A stretch of 45,809 nucleotides of DNA, from positions 117,779-163,587 of the forward strand of contig CAJURZ010000001.1 of NCBI GenBank assembly GCA_910588905.1. Direction: 5' to 3'. The notes beneath the pieces were generated by a model. That model was not told where the DNA came from, did no database searches, and was given only the letters and a program-made list of their open reading frames with translations. Positions 31,125 to 38,731 of this stretch are shown here, piece by piece (the stretch's first letter is position 1; each line of letters starts with the position of its first letter). The DNA comes from an uncultured Eggerthellaceae bacterium. GTDB taxonomy: Bacteria; Actinomycetota; Coriobacteriia; Coriobacteriales; Eggerthellaceae. A program made the position numbers and the translations under genes.

Positions 31125-32852
31125 GTGGAGCTTCTTTCAGGCAACGAAGCGGTGGCGCTTGGCGCCTATCATAGCGGAGCCCAGGTGGGAACCGGGTATC
31201 CGGGAACGCCATCAACGGAGACCTTGGAGGCCTTCGCCGTCCATGAGGACGTCTACGCGGAGTGGTGCACGAATGAGAAGGTGGCCTTGGAGGTTGCCTT
31301 GGGCGCTTCCGCGGCGGGCAAGCGCTGCCTGGTGACCATGAAGCATGTGGGGGTCAACGTGGCAGCCGACCCGCTCTTCACGGCCGCCTACACAGGAGTG
31401 GGAGGAGGACTCGTCCTCCTGGCCGCTGATGATCCGGGGATGTACTCCTCTCAGAACGAACAGGATTCCCACTACTACGCTCGAGCAGCCCATGTGCTCA
31501 TGTTGGATCCTGCTGATTCCCAGGAAGCCTATGACCTCACTCGACGCGCTTTCGACCTCTCCGAGCAGTTCGATGTACCGGTGATGATCCGATCCACGGT
31601 GCGGATCTCCCACACGAAGACCCCCGTTGAACCCGCTTCCCCCCAGAGCGCCCCAGAGCAGGCACCCTATGAGACAGACCCGTCCAAGTGGGTCATGATG
31701 CCCGCCTTCGCGAAGGGGAGGCGCCTTGAGCAGATCGAGCGGGACGACGCGCTTCGGGCCTGGGCCGATGGCTCAGACCTCAACCTGCGCATCCTACGCT
31801 CTCCTGAGAAGGGCATCATCTGCGCGGGGGCGGCCTACCAACACGTGGCCGAAGCGCTTCCCGAGGCCAGCATCCTGAAGCTGGGCGTGACGAACCCCCT
31901 GCCCATCGAGGCCATCCGCAGCTTCGCCCGGGAGGTCGATGAGGTCTACGTGGTGGAAGAGGGCTCTCGGTTCCTGAGGGATGCGGTGGCCGCCTGTGAC
32001 GTTACCGTAGCCCCCTTCCCTCATCCGCTCCCCGAAGCCGGAGAGCTCTCACCCAACCTCATCCGCCAGGCATTCGGCTTGGAGGTACCCGAGGGGCTTG
32101 AGGGAGTCGAAGGGCTTCCGCCCCGGCCTCCGGCGCTCTGCCCAGGCTGTCCCCATAGATTGGTGTTCAAGGAGCTCTCACGCAAGAAGGCCATCATCTG
32201 CGGAGACATAGGCTGCTACACCCTGGGAGCCCTGCCACCCCTGTCAGCCATGGATACCTGCGTGGACATGGGAGCCTCCGTCTCCATGGCCCATGGCTTC
32301 GAGCTCGCTTTGGGGGAAGGTTCCGAACGACCGGTGGTGGCTGTCATCGGTGACTCCACTTTCGCCCATTCTGGCCTGAGCTCGCTCATCACCACGGTCT
32401 ACAACGGGGGGAGCGGCACGATCTGCATCCTAGACAACCGCACCACGGCCATGACCGGTCGCCAAGGAAACCCCTTCAACGGCGTCACGCTCCAAGGGCA
32501 CCCGAGCTCAGAGCTCGACCTCGAGGCCGTTGTTCGTGCCCTTGGGGTAGATGCGGTCCAGGTGATAGACCCGAACGACAGAGACGCGGTGCGCAGCGCC
32601 ATCAAAGAGGCCACAGCAGCCCGCGATAGGCTTGACATCCTCATCTTCAAGCGACCTTGCGTGCTCTTGGAGCGCACGCGCCAGCAGCCCTATTACATCG
32701 GTGCCTGCACCGGGTGCGGTGTATGCCTGAGCCTGGGATGCCCGGCCATCGGCAAGTATCCAGATACCGGCCTTTCCTATATCGACCCGCAGCTGTGCAT
32801 CGGCTGCGGCCAATGCGCTCAGTACTGCAACTTCAATGCCATCGTCCGATAG
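31125..32852 (+). CDS. iorA: Indolepyruvate:ferredoxin oxidoreductase alpha subunit
   Basis: TPP-dependent enzyme that converts aryl-pyruvates (from Trp, Phe, Tyr) and CoA to aryl-acetyl-CoA and CO2, reducing ferredoxin. The 575 residues show the N-terminal pyrimidine-binding domain (GTGYPGTPSTETLE, EKVALEVALGASAAGKR), PALCPGCPHR, the TPP motif GDSTFAHSGLSSLITTVYN (about residue 410) ending in LDN, and two C-terminal [4Fe-4S] sites (CTGCGVCLSLGCPAI near residue 527 and CIGCGQCAQYCNF). The start is GTG 31125 (GGGGAGG upstream); the longer frame overlaps the FHA gene and is not family-like. Linked to iorB and the ACT/PaaK pair. Confidence 0.96.
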   Translation: MELLSGNEAVALGAYHSGAQVGTGYPGTPSTETLEAFAVHEDVYAEWCTNEKVALEVALGASAAGKRCLVTMKHVGVNVAADPLFTAAYTGVGGGLVLLAADDPGMYSSQNEQDSHYYARAAHVLMLDPADSQEAYDLTRRAFDLSEQFDVPVMIRSTVRISHTKTPVEPASPQSAPEQAPYETDPSKWVMMPAFAKGRRLEQIERDDALRAWADGSDLNLRILRSPEKGIICAGAAYQHVAEALPEASILKLGVTNPLPIEAIRSFAREVDEVYVVEEGSRFLRDAVAACDVTVAPFPHPLPEAGELSPNLIRQAFGLEVPEGLEGVEGLPPRPPALCPGCPHRLVFKELSRKKAIICGDIGCYTLGALPPLSAMDTCVDMGASVSMAHGFELALGEGSERPVVAVIGDSTFAHSGLSSLITTVYNGGSGTICILDNRTTAMTGRQGNPFNGVTLQGHPSSELDLEAVVRALGVDAVQVIDPNDRDAVRSAIKEATAARDRLDILIFKRPCVLLERTRQQPYYIGACTGCGVCLSLGCPAIGKYPDTGLSYIDPQLCIGCGQCAQYCNFNAIVR

Positions 32853-32862
32853 GGGAACAATA

Positions 32863-33444
32863 GTGGATAAGATCCTTCTGTGCGGAGTAGGCGGCCAGGG
32901 CACCATCCTGGCAGCCCATATCCTGGCTGACGTAGCCCTGAGGTCGGGGACCCAGGTGAAAGTGTCTGAGATCCATGGCATGGCCCAGCGCGGTGGAGCG
33001 GTCTCCACGATGGTGGCTCTGGGCGCTGACGTGAAGTCCATGGTCATCGGCCAGGGCGAAGCCGACATCGTCGTGGCCTTCGAGGAGCTCGAGGCCTTGC
33101 GCAATCTGAGCGCGCTCAAGCAGGGCGGGAGCCTCATCGTGAACGAAGAGGTCATCAAGCCTGCCAGCGTGCTGACAGGCAAAGCCCACATCCCCGCCCA
33201 CACCGCTGAGGTGCTCCAAGGAGCAGATGCCCTGCTCGTGCCTGCCGAGGCAACGGCTCGCGAAGCGGGCAGCTCGAAAGCAGCCAATGTGGTGCTCCTC
33301 GGCGCACTCTCAGCCTTCCTCGGCTTCTCAGAGGATACGTGGCTGGAGTCCATCCGCAGCCACGTGCCGCCCAAGACCATTGACATCAACTGCGCAGCAT
33401 TCCAGGCGGGCAGGCAGTTCGCCTGCGAGCACGCGAGGAGGTAG
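32863..33444 (+). CDS. iorB: Indolepyruvate:ferredoxin oxidoreductase beta subunit
   Basis: A 193-residue gamma/beta-type 2-oxoacid oxidoreductase domain. Seen: LLCGVGGQGTILAAHILADVA at the N-terminus, SEIHGMAQRGGAVSTMVALG, and the C-terminal CAAFQAGRQFA. I chose GTG 32863 (AGGGGAAC upstream). An earlier in-frame start overlaps iorA. Forms the IorAB complex. The next gene begins 5 bases downstream with a strong ribosome site, GAGGAGG, at the end of iorB. Confidence 0.95.
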   Translation: MDKILLCGVGGQGTILAAHILADVALRSGTQVKVSEIHGMAQRGGAVSTMVALGADVKSMVIGQGEADIVVAFEELEALRNLSALKQGGSLIVNEEVIKPASVLTGKAHIPAHTAEVLQGADALLVPAEATAREAGSSKAANVVLLGALSAFLGFSEDTWLESIRSHVPPKTIDINCAAFQAGRQFACEHARR

Positions 33445-33449
33445 CCTCT

Positions 33450-33890
33450 ATGGCAGTGAAGCAGATCAGCACGTTCCTCCAGAGCAAGCCAGGGCATCTG
33501 GCTCGCATCCTCGAGATGTTCGAGCATGCCCAGGTGAGCGTCCGGGGCTATTCCGTCTCCGATACCGGAGAATACGGCATCGCCCGCTTCATCGTAGATG
33601 ACCCAGCCGCGGCCATAGCGGTATTGGAAGGGGAGGGCGCTGCCCATGCGGAAACGGAAGTGCTCTGCCTCCTGCTCGAGGACCGCCCGGGTGAGCTGGC
33701 ATGGGTGATGAGCCTTCTCGCGTCCTGCGGCATCAATGTCACCTACAGCTATTCGCTCATATCCACCTATATCGTGATCAACACCGATGACATAGAGGGA
33801 GCAGCCCGTGCCCTGGCAGATCAGCCGCTCACCATGATCAGCCAGGAGGACATCGCCCACGCCTCTGCGCTCAGACGGGAAGGGGAGTGA
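33450..33890 (+). CDS. Tandem ACT-domain protein, copy 2
   Basis: A 146-residue protein with two ACT domains (about residues 5-65 and 70-135). It begins QISTFLQSKPGHLARILEMF, and the second unit starts LLEDRPGELAWVMSLLASCG. It differs clearly from the copy at 28.7 kb but has the same architecture and the same neighbour (PaaK). Known ior-ACT-paaK clusters suggest a sensor or subunit acting on arylacetate metabolism; the ligand is unknown. Confidence 0.88.
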   Translation: MAVKQISTFLQSKPGHLARILEMFEHAQVSVRGYSVSDTGEYGIARFIVDDPAAAIAVLEGEGAAHAETEVLCLLLEDRPGELAWVMSLLASCGINVTYSYSLISTYIVINTDDIEGAARALADQPLTMISQEDIAHASALRREGE

Positions 33891-33893
33891 TCC

Positions 33894-35267
33894 ATGGGTT
33901 GCGCAACCTATGATGTCACCCGGAAGGGAGACGCGCTCAGAGCTGCGAAAGCGGGGGATTTCGGTGCCCTGCCCATCTTCGATGCAGATATGGAATGCGC
34001 TAGCCGCGCCTACATAGAAGCGCTCCAGCTGGAGAAGCTCAAGCGTCAGGTACGCTACACCTACGAGCGGGTTCCCTATTACCGTCAGAAGATGGATGAG
34101 ATGGGCGTGAAGCCTACGGATATCCAGACGCTGGCCGATGTGCGCCTCCTGCCCTTCACGGACAAGACCGCCCTGCGCGAGACATTCCCCTATGGCCTCT
34201 TCGCCGTCTCTCTGGATGAGGTGCGCGAGATCCACGCTTCCTCTGGCACCACCGGCAAGCCCATCGTGGTGGGCTATACGGAAGCCGATATGGACGTCTG
34301 GAGCGATTGCATCGCTCGGCTCGTGCAGATGGCCGGGGTGGTACCTCAGGACAACGCGCAGATGGCCTTCGGCTACGGCATGTTCACCGGTGGATTCGGC
34401 CTGCACTATGGTCTACAGAAGCTGGGTTGCACCATGATCCCAGCAGGCAGCGGCAACACTGAGCGCCATATCCAGATGATCCAGGATTACGGTACCACCG
34501 TGCTCATCGCCACTCCCTCCTACGCCATGCATATCTGCGAAGTGGGCGAGGAACTGGGCTATGACTGGGCTGCTTCCCCGCTGCGCGTCGGGCTCTTCGG
34601 CGGCGAACCGTGTCCTCCTGGCCTGAAGGCCGAGATCGAGGGCCGCATGCACATCATCTGCACAGACAACTATGGGCTGACCGAGGTGATGGGGCCAGGG
34701 GTATCCGGAGAGTGCCTCGCCTCCCGCAACCAACAGCACATCGCCGAAGACCACTTCCTCTGGGAAGTGGTAGACCCCGCCACGGGAGAGGCCGTAGCCC
34801 CTGGAGAAGAGGGGGAATTGGTGCTCACCCCCCTGGACAAGCAGGCCATCCCCGTCCTGCGCTACCGCACCCACGATCTCACCCGGGTGACGAAGGAGCC
34901 CTGTGCCTGCGGGCGCACCCATGCCCGCATGGATAAGGTGCGCTCCCGCTCAGATGACATGCTCATCATCCGAGGCACCAATGTATTCCCCTCTCAGATA
35001 GAGGATGTGCTCTCGGGCATCGACGAGGTCACCCCGCACTACCGCATCATCGTAGAGACCGTGAACGGCATGGATGCGCTCACGGTGCAGACAGAGATCC
35101 GCCCGGAGGCCTTCTCGGATTCCTTCGAGCAGATGAATGCCATGCGCAAGCGCATCGAAGAGAAGCTCAAGGGCGTGCTCTTGGTGGGAGTCAAGGTATC
35201 CCTCGTAGAACCCGGCGGCATCGAACGGGCAGTGGGCAAAGCCAAGCACGTGGATGATAGGCGATGA
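33894..35267 (+). CDS. Phenylacetate-CoA ligase family enzyme (PaaK-type), copy 2
   Basis: A 457-residue AMP-forming CoA ligase. Seen: LQLEKLKRQVRYTYERVPYY, the P-loop ASSGTTGKPIVVGYTEAD, GLFGGEPCPPGLK, DNYGLTEVMGPGVSGEC, RTHDLTRV and the hinge RSDDMLIIRGTNVFPSQIED. About 25 extra residues precede the family start compared with copy 1. ATG 33894 lies 3 bases after the ACT stop with AGGGGAG upstream. It ends the iorA-iorB-ACT-paaK unit and overlaps gluQ by ATGA. Likely forms or cleaves arylacetyl-CoA made by IorAB; the preferred acid is unknown. Confidence 0.9.
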   Translation: MGCATYDVTRKGDALRAAKAGDFGALPIFDADMECASRAYIEALQLEKLKRQVRYTYERVPYYRQKMDEMGVKPTDIQTLADVRLLPFTDKTALRETFPYGLFAVSLDEVREIHASSGTTGKPIVVGYTEADMDVWSDCIARLVQMAGVVPQDNAQMAFGYGMFTGGFGLHYGLQKLGCTMIPAGSGNTERHIQMIQDYGTTVLIATPSYAMHICEVGEELGYDWAASPLRVGLFGGEPCPPGLKAEIEGRMHIICTDNYGLTEVMGPGVSGECLASRNQQHIAEDHFLWEVVDPATGEAVAPGEEGELVLTPLDKQAIPVLRYRTHDLTRVTKEPCACGRTHARMDKVRSRSDDMLIIRGTNVFPSQIEDVLSGIDEVTPHYRIIVETVNGMDALTVQTEIRPEAFSDSFEQMNAMRKRIEEKLKGVLLVGVKVSLVEPGGIERAVGKAKHVDDRR

Positions 35268-36190
35268 CCCCTGTCAGAGGGAGATTCGCCCCGTCGCCCA
35301 CGGGAAGGATGCATGCGGGCAACATCTTCGCCTCTCTGATGGCCTGGCTTCAGGTGCGCTCTCAGGGCGGTCAGATGGTCCTGCGCATCGAAGACCTGGA
35401 CGAAGCCCGCTCCAAGCCGCATTTCGCCGATCTCATCCAGCAGGACCTAGAGCTGCTCGGGCTCACCTGGGACCACGGCCCCTACTATCAGAGCGTACGG
35501 AAGGAAGCCTACGTGGAGGCCTTTCAGCGCATCTCAGAGAAAGCCCGCCTCTATCCTTGCTTCTGCACTCGGGCTAATCTGGCAGCCGTCTCTGCGCCGC
35601 ATCTGGGCGAGAAGGCCGTCTATCCGGGCACCTGCCGTCATCTGAGCCCTGCAGAGGCCGAGCTGCGCATCCAGGCAGGAGAGGATGCCGCCTGGCGCGT
35701 GGAGGTGCCTTCCCGCTCCTTCGGCTTCGAGGACGCGCTCCAAGGAAGCTATGGGCAACAGCTCTCAGAGGGATGCGGTGACTTCATCCTCCGCCGGAAG
35801 GACGGGGCCTTCGCCTATCAATTGGCAGTGGTGGTAGACGATGCGAGCCAGAGTGTCACGTCTGTCACCCGGGGGATAGACCTGCTCTCCTCTACACCGC
35901 AGCAGATGTTCCTGCAGGACCTTCTAGGCTATCCTCATCCTGAATACCTTCACGTTCCCCTGCTCGTGAACGAGCAGGGGAGGCGGCTATCCAAGCGCGA
36001 CGGAGATGCTTCATTGGAGGAGATGCTCACCCGATTCAGAACACCCCAAGGGATCATCGGTCACATAGCCTTCCTGGCAGGCTTGCAGCCCGAAGATGAA
36101 CCCGCGACCCCTGATGAGCTGATAGCCGTCTATGACCGGGACTCCCTTAAAGAGCGCCTTCAAGGCCAGATATCCATCCCGTGGGAATAG
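35264..36190 (+). CDS. gluQ: Glutamyl-Q tRNA(Asp) synthetase
   Basis: A truncated GluRS paralogue that loads glutamate onto queuosine at position 34 of tRNA-Asp. The 308 residues lack the anticodon-binding domain of true GluRS, as expected. Seen: GRFAPSPTGRMHAGNIFASL (HIGH-like), the zinc-site pieces PCFCTR and GTCRHL, VTRGIDLLSSTPQQMFL, and the KMSKS-type GRRLSKRDGD (about residue 245). Translation is coupled to paaK copy 2 through ATGA, which is odd as the functions are unrelated. A perfect 24-base palindrome (35957-35980) lies inside. Confidence 0.93.
   Translation: MTPVRGRFAPSPTGRMHAGNIFASLMAWLQVRSQGGQMVLRIEDLDEARSKPHFADLIQQDLELLGLTWDHGPYYQSVRKEAYVEAFQRISEKARLYPCFCTRANLAAVSAPHLGEKAVYPGTCRHLSPAEAELRIQAGEDAAWRVEVPSRSFGFEDALQGSYGQQLSEGCGDFILRRKDGAFAYQLAVVVDDASQSVTSVTRGIDLLSSTPQQMFLQDLLGYPHPEYLHVPLLVNEQGRRLSKRDGDASLEEMLTRFRTPQGIIGHIAFLAGLQPEDEPATPDELIAVYDRDSLKERLQGQISIPWE
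35957..35980. repeat. 24-base near-perfect palindrome inside gluQ
   Basis: CCCCTGCTCGT and ACGAGCAGGGG, 11 bases each, around a central GA. It encodes part of the segment before the KMSKS-like loop. Confidence 0.7.
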
Positions 36191-36204
36191 AAAGGCGGAT
36201 CTTC

Positions 36205-36594
36205 GTGCAAGACCTCTCGAAATGCGTGTCAGCCATCCTGAGCTCTTTGGGCCCTGAGGCTGAGTCCGCTGCTCAGATATCCTCGAACAATGCCATCTAT
36301 GCGGCAGCCGTGCGCGATGTCTGGAAGAGCGATTCGGCCGTGCGCTTGATCCTAGATCACACCAACGCATTCTACGTGCGCAAAGACGATCGACCGCGCA
36401 AGGGGCCTGATAAGGACAAGCCCTACATAGTCTGCGAGATCTGCATGGACGAACCGCTCGTGCGCTCCGAGATGGATGCTCGACGAGAATTCATGGCGCT
36501 CAGATTGCGGGATAGGGGCCTCTCGTTCCATGAGCTGCGCATCATCCCAGCCCGACGCGGCATGCGCCAACGGCACCCGTTCAGAGATGTCTGA
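36205..36594 (+). CDS. DUF721/DciA-like hypothetical protein
   Basis: A 129-residue basic protein. The second half (LVRSEMDARREFMALRLRDR then FHELRIIPARRG) and the preceding VWKSDSAVRLILDHTNAFYV resemble the DUF721/DciA layout (WxxIVG, EL...L...I..IR), a family that includes a helicase loader. The match is my reading only. The start is GTG 36205 with AAAGG about 8 bases upstream; GTG 36181, which overlaps gluQ, is less likely. Its role is not established. Converges with the next gene across an AT-rich gap of 38 bases. Confidence 0.65.
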   Translation: MQDLSKCVSAILSSLGPEAESAAQISSNNAIYAAAVRDVWKSDSAVRLILDHTNAFYVRKDDRPRKGPDKDKPYIVCEICMDEPLVRSEMDARREFMALRLRDRGLSFHELRIIPARRGMRQRHPFRDV

Positions 36595-36632
36595 GCTGGT
36601 CCTTCATTAGTTTACATAACATATATTATCCG

Positions 36633-37046
36633 TTATTTATCCCAGAGCGAGCCTTCAGGGGCAGCATCGGGCTCTCCGGAGCCGCCTAGGCTATTCGGGT
36701 CGAAACCCATCATCTGACCGAGCTGTGAGAGGTCGCCGGATTGCATGGCCTGCATGAGGTAGCTGAACATGAACGCTGAGAAGATGCCATTGATGACCAA
36801 CGTTGCGATGCTCACGATGAGCGCCACCTTCATCTGACGACCCAGAGCATCCAGGACCTCTTGGCTGGCTTCATCCGTAGCGCCCAGGACCTTCAGCTTG
36901 CTGCGTCCTACCAATGCGCACACGAGAGCCACGAGGCTCAACAGCACGCCCCCGAACACCAGCGAAACGGGTGACGCGATGATGGCGATGGAACCGAGGG
37001 TCTGAATGGTCTTGATATCCCGCATGATCCTATCATCCTTATCCAT
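36633..37046 (-). CDS. Small membrane protein of unknown function
   Basis: A 137-residue protein with three predicted membrane helices (about residues 12-45, covering two, and 72-97), a short cytoplasmic loop with GRSKLKVLGATDEASQEVLD, and an acidic/Gly C-terminal tail. ATG at 37046 chosen (GGAG 7 bases upstream). A longer frame into dut is not supported. Family not recognised. It follows dut by one base, so it is in the nrdR-dut unit. Confidence 0.75.
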   Translation of the reverse strand: MDKDDRIMRDIKTIQTLGSIAIIASPVSLVFGGVLLSLVALVCALVGRSKLKVLGATDEASQEVLDALGRQMKVALIVSIATLVINGIFSAFMFSYLMQAMQSGDLSQLGQMMGFDPNSLGGSGEPDAAPEGSLWDK

Positions 37047-37047
37047 A

Positions 37048-37494
37048 TCACACTCCACTGCTCCCAAAGCCCGCATCCCCCCGCAGGGTGTCATCCAGCT
37101 CTGGGGTCACGGTCAAGTCGATCTCCGGGACGGGGATGATGAGAAGCTGGGCGATGCGATCCCCCTTCGCTATACTGAAAGGCTCTTGGTCATCCGTATT
37201 CAGGAGGATCACCTTCACCTCACCCCGATACCCCGCATCTATGAGACCCGGTGCATTCACGACGGTGATGCCATGATCCGCCGCCAGCCCGCTGCGTGGC
37301 AGCACGAGACCCGCGAAGCCAGGCGGAAGGCCTAAGGCGATGCCACAGGGAATGCAAGCCCGTTTCCCTGGCAAGAGCTCTAGGCTGACGGCAGACCTCA
37401 GATCGAAACCCGCATCTCCCGGCTTCGCATGAACGGGTACATCCAAGGACTCATCCAGCCGCTTCATGGATATCTCGAAGGCGAAGGCATCCAT
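37048..37494 (-). CDS. dut: dUTP diphosphatase
   Basis: Hydrolyses dUTP to dUMP and PPi, keeping uracil out of DNA. The 148 residues carry all five trimeric dUTPase motifs in order: AGFDLRS (I), PRSGLAAD (II), GLIDAGYRGEVKVILLN (III), GDRIAQLLI (IV) and the C-terminal arm RGDAGFGSSG (V). The ATG at 37494 (MDAFAFEISMKRLDES) lies inside the end of nrdR, and a GAGGAG ribosome site lies within the nrdR 3' end. The longer frame into nrdR is a shadow. Co-transcription with nrdR makes sense for nucleotide-pool control. Confidence 0.96.
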   Translation of the reverse strand: MDAFAFEISMKRLDESLDVPVHAKPGDAGFDLRSAVSLELLPGKRACIPCGIALGLPPGFAGLVLPRSGLAADHGITVVNAPGLIDAGYRGEVKVILLNTDDQEPFSIAKGDRIAQLLIIPVPEIDLTVTPELDDTLRGDAGFGSSGV

Positions 37495-37498
37495 GGCT

Positions 37499-37942
37499 TC
37501 AGTCGATCTCCTCCAGAGCCGAGGCGAACTCCTCAACGCTCTGGAAATCCTTATAGACGCTGGCGAAGCGGATATAGGCCACATCATCCACCGACGCCAG
37601 CCGCCCCAAGACCATCTCTCCCAACTCCTTCGAGGTGACCTCACCCGAAGCGCTGCGGATGGCGGATTCTATGTCAGTGATCAGCTCATCGATCTTCTCC
37701 GAGGTCACCGGGCGCTTCGCACAGGCGACGAGGATGGAGCGCATGAGCTTCTCCCGAGAGAAGGGCTCGGAGGACCCGTCTGACTTGACGACGATCACGG
37801 GCCGCTCACCGTAGCGCTCATAGGTGGTGAAGCGCTTCTCGCATTCGAGGCATTCCCGGCGCCTCCGGATGGCTGAACCATCCTCAGCGGGCCGGGAGTC
37901 TATCACCTTGGATTCTTCGAATCCACAATATGGGCAATGCAT
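37499..37942 (-). CDS. nrdR: Ribonucleotide reductase regulator NrdR
   Basis: ATP-cone/zinc-ribbon repressor of ribonucleotide reductase genes. The 147 residues show the zinc ribbon (CPYCGFEESKVIDSR and ECLECEKRFTTYER, residues 3-45), then the ATP-cone (VIVVKSDGSSEPFSREKLMRSI and VTSKELGEMVLGRL). ATG 37942 has AAGGAG upstream on the minus strand. Divergent from lexA; a possible NrdR box lies in the shared region. Confidence 0.97.
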   Translation of the reverse strand: MHCPYCGFEESKVIDSRPAEDGSAIRRRRECLECEKRFTTYERYGERPVIVVKSDGSSEPFSREKLMRSILVACAKRPVTSEKIDELITDIESAIRSASGEVTSKELGEMVLGRLASVDDVAYIRFASVYKDFQSVEEFASALEEID

Positions 37943-37975
37943 AGCAACTCCTTGCTTGATGTTGTGTGCATATCA

Positions 37976-37991
37976 TACTACATATTGTGGT
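37976..37991 (-). promoter_or_regulatory. Candidate NrdR box before nrdR
   Basis: On the minus strand, CCACAATATGTAGTAT fits 13 of 16 positions of the NrdR box acaCwAtATaTwGtgt. A second, weaker box (10 of 16) lies about 23 bases downstream. The usual spacing is near 31, so the pair is not typical. Confidence 0.35.
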
Positions 37992-38006
37992 CGAACGATT
38001 GTTTGG
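37991..38006. promoter_or_regulatory. LexA-binding site (SOS box) in nrdR-lexA intergenic region
   Basis: TCGAAC-gatt-GTTTGG matches 10 of 12 half-site bases of the actinobacterial/Gram-positive SOS box TCGAAC-N4-GTTCGA. It lies about 45 bases upstream of the lexA -10 and 107 bases before the ATG. Confidence 0.65.
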
Positions 38007-38046
38007 AAAAGTCCCTATTCTCACCGATAGAACCTTTGTACGCTGT

Positions 38047-38070
38047 TATAATCATCGAACATCGGTACAC
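38047..38070 (+). promoter_or_regulatory. lexA -10 box and second LexA-like site
   Basis: TATAAT at 38047-38052, followed by TCGAAC-atcg-GTACAC (38055-38070), 9 of 12 matches to the SOS box, placed at the expected transcription start, which suits autorepression. Confidence 0.5.
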
Positions 38071-38097
38071 CTCCTTGAGTAGATGGAGCCTAGGGCC

Positions 38098-38727
38098 ATG
38101 ACCATTAAGATCACGAAGCGCCAACAAGCTGTTCTTGATGACATCGAAAGGCACATCACTGAGAAGGGCTACGGCCCCACGGTCCGGGAGGTCTGTGAAG
38201 ACCTTGGCCTCTCATCCCCATCCACGGTCCATGTCCATCTGAAGGCCTTGGAAGAGAAGGGCTTCATCAAACGGGATCCTCTGAAATCCCGGTCCATCTC
38301 CCTCACCTATGCCGTAGAGCAGGCCATAGACAGCTTCGTCTCAGAGGTGCGGGATATCGTGAGCGTACCCCTCGTCGGGTCCGTGGCGGCAGGCATGCCC
38401 ATCCTGGCCGAAGAGAACATCACGGATCATCTGAAGCTCCCCACTGAGATCGTCGGAGACGCCCCCTCGTTCATGCTGTCCGTCCGAGGTGATTCCATGA
38501 TAGAGATAGGCATCAACGATGGTGACTACGTGGTGGTCAAGGAACAGCCGGTGGCCAACAATGGTGATATCGTGGTGGCTCTCCTAGAAGACGAAGCCAC
38601 CATCAAGCGCTTCTACAAGGAATCCGATCACATCCGCCTTCAGCCTGAGAACTCCCAGATGGAGCCTCTTATCGTGACGGATTGTTCCATTGTGGGCACG
38701 GTGGTCGCCGTCTTCAGAAGGATCTAG
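38098..38727 (+). CDS. lexA: SOS repressor LexA
   Basis: Self-cleaving repressor of DNA-damage genes. The 209 residues show an N-terminal winged helix-turn-helix (TVREVCEDLGLSSPSTVHVH, about residues 28-47), the Ala-Gly cleavage site in GSVAAGMPIL (about residue 97), the catalytic Ser in RGDSMIEIGI (about residue 133) and the catalytic Lys in DEATIKRFYKE (about residue 170). ATG 38098 is preferred (GGAG 9 bases upstream); ATG 38083 is an alternative. It converges with hflX, only four bases apart. Confidence 0.97.
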   Translation: MTIKITKRQQAVLDDIERHITEKGYGPTVREVCEDLGLSSPSTVHVHLKALEEKGFIKRDPLKSRSISLTYAVEQAIDSFVSEVRDIVSVPLVGSVAAGMPILAEENITDHLKLPTEIVGDAPSFMLSVRGDSMIEIGINDGDYVVVKEQPVANNGDIVVALLEDEATIKRFYKESDHIRLQPENSQMEPLIVTDCSIVGTVVAVFRRI

Positions 38728-38731
38728 GGGG

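Noticed and set aside
32508..34406. 632-codon antisense frame over iorA-iorB-ACT-paaK
   Set aside because: It spans four recognised genes and their junctions, which no real gene would do.
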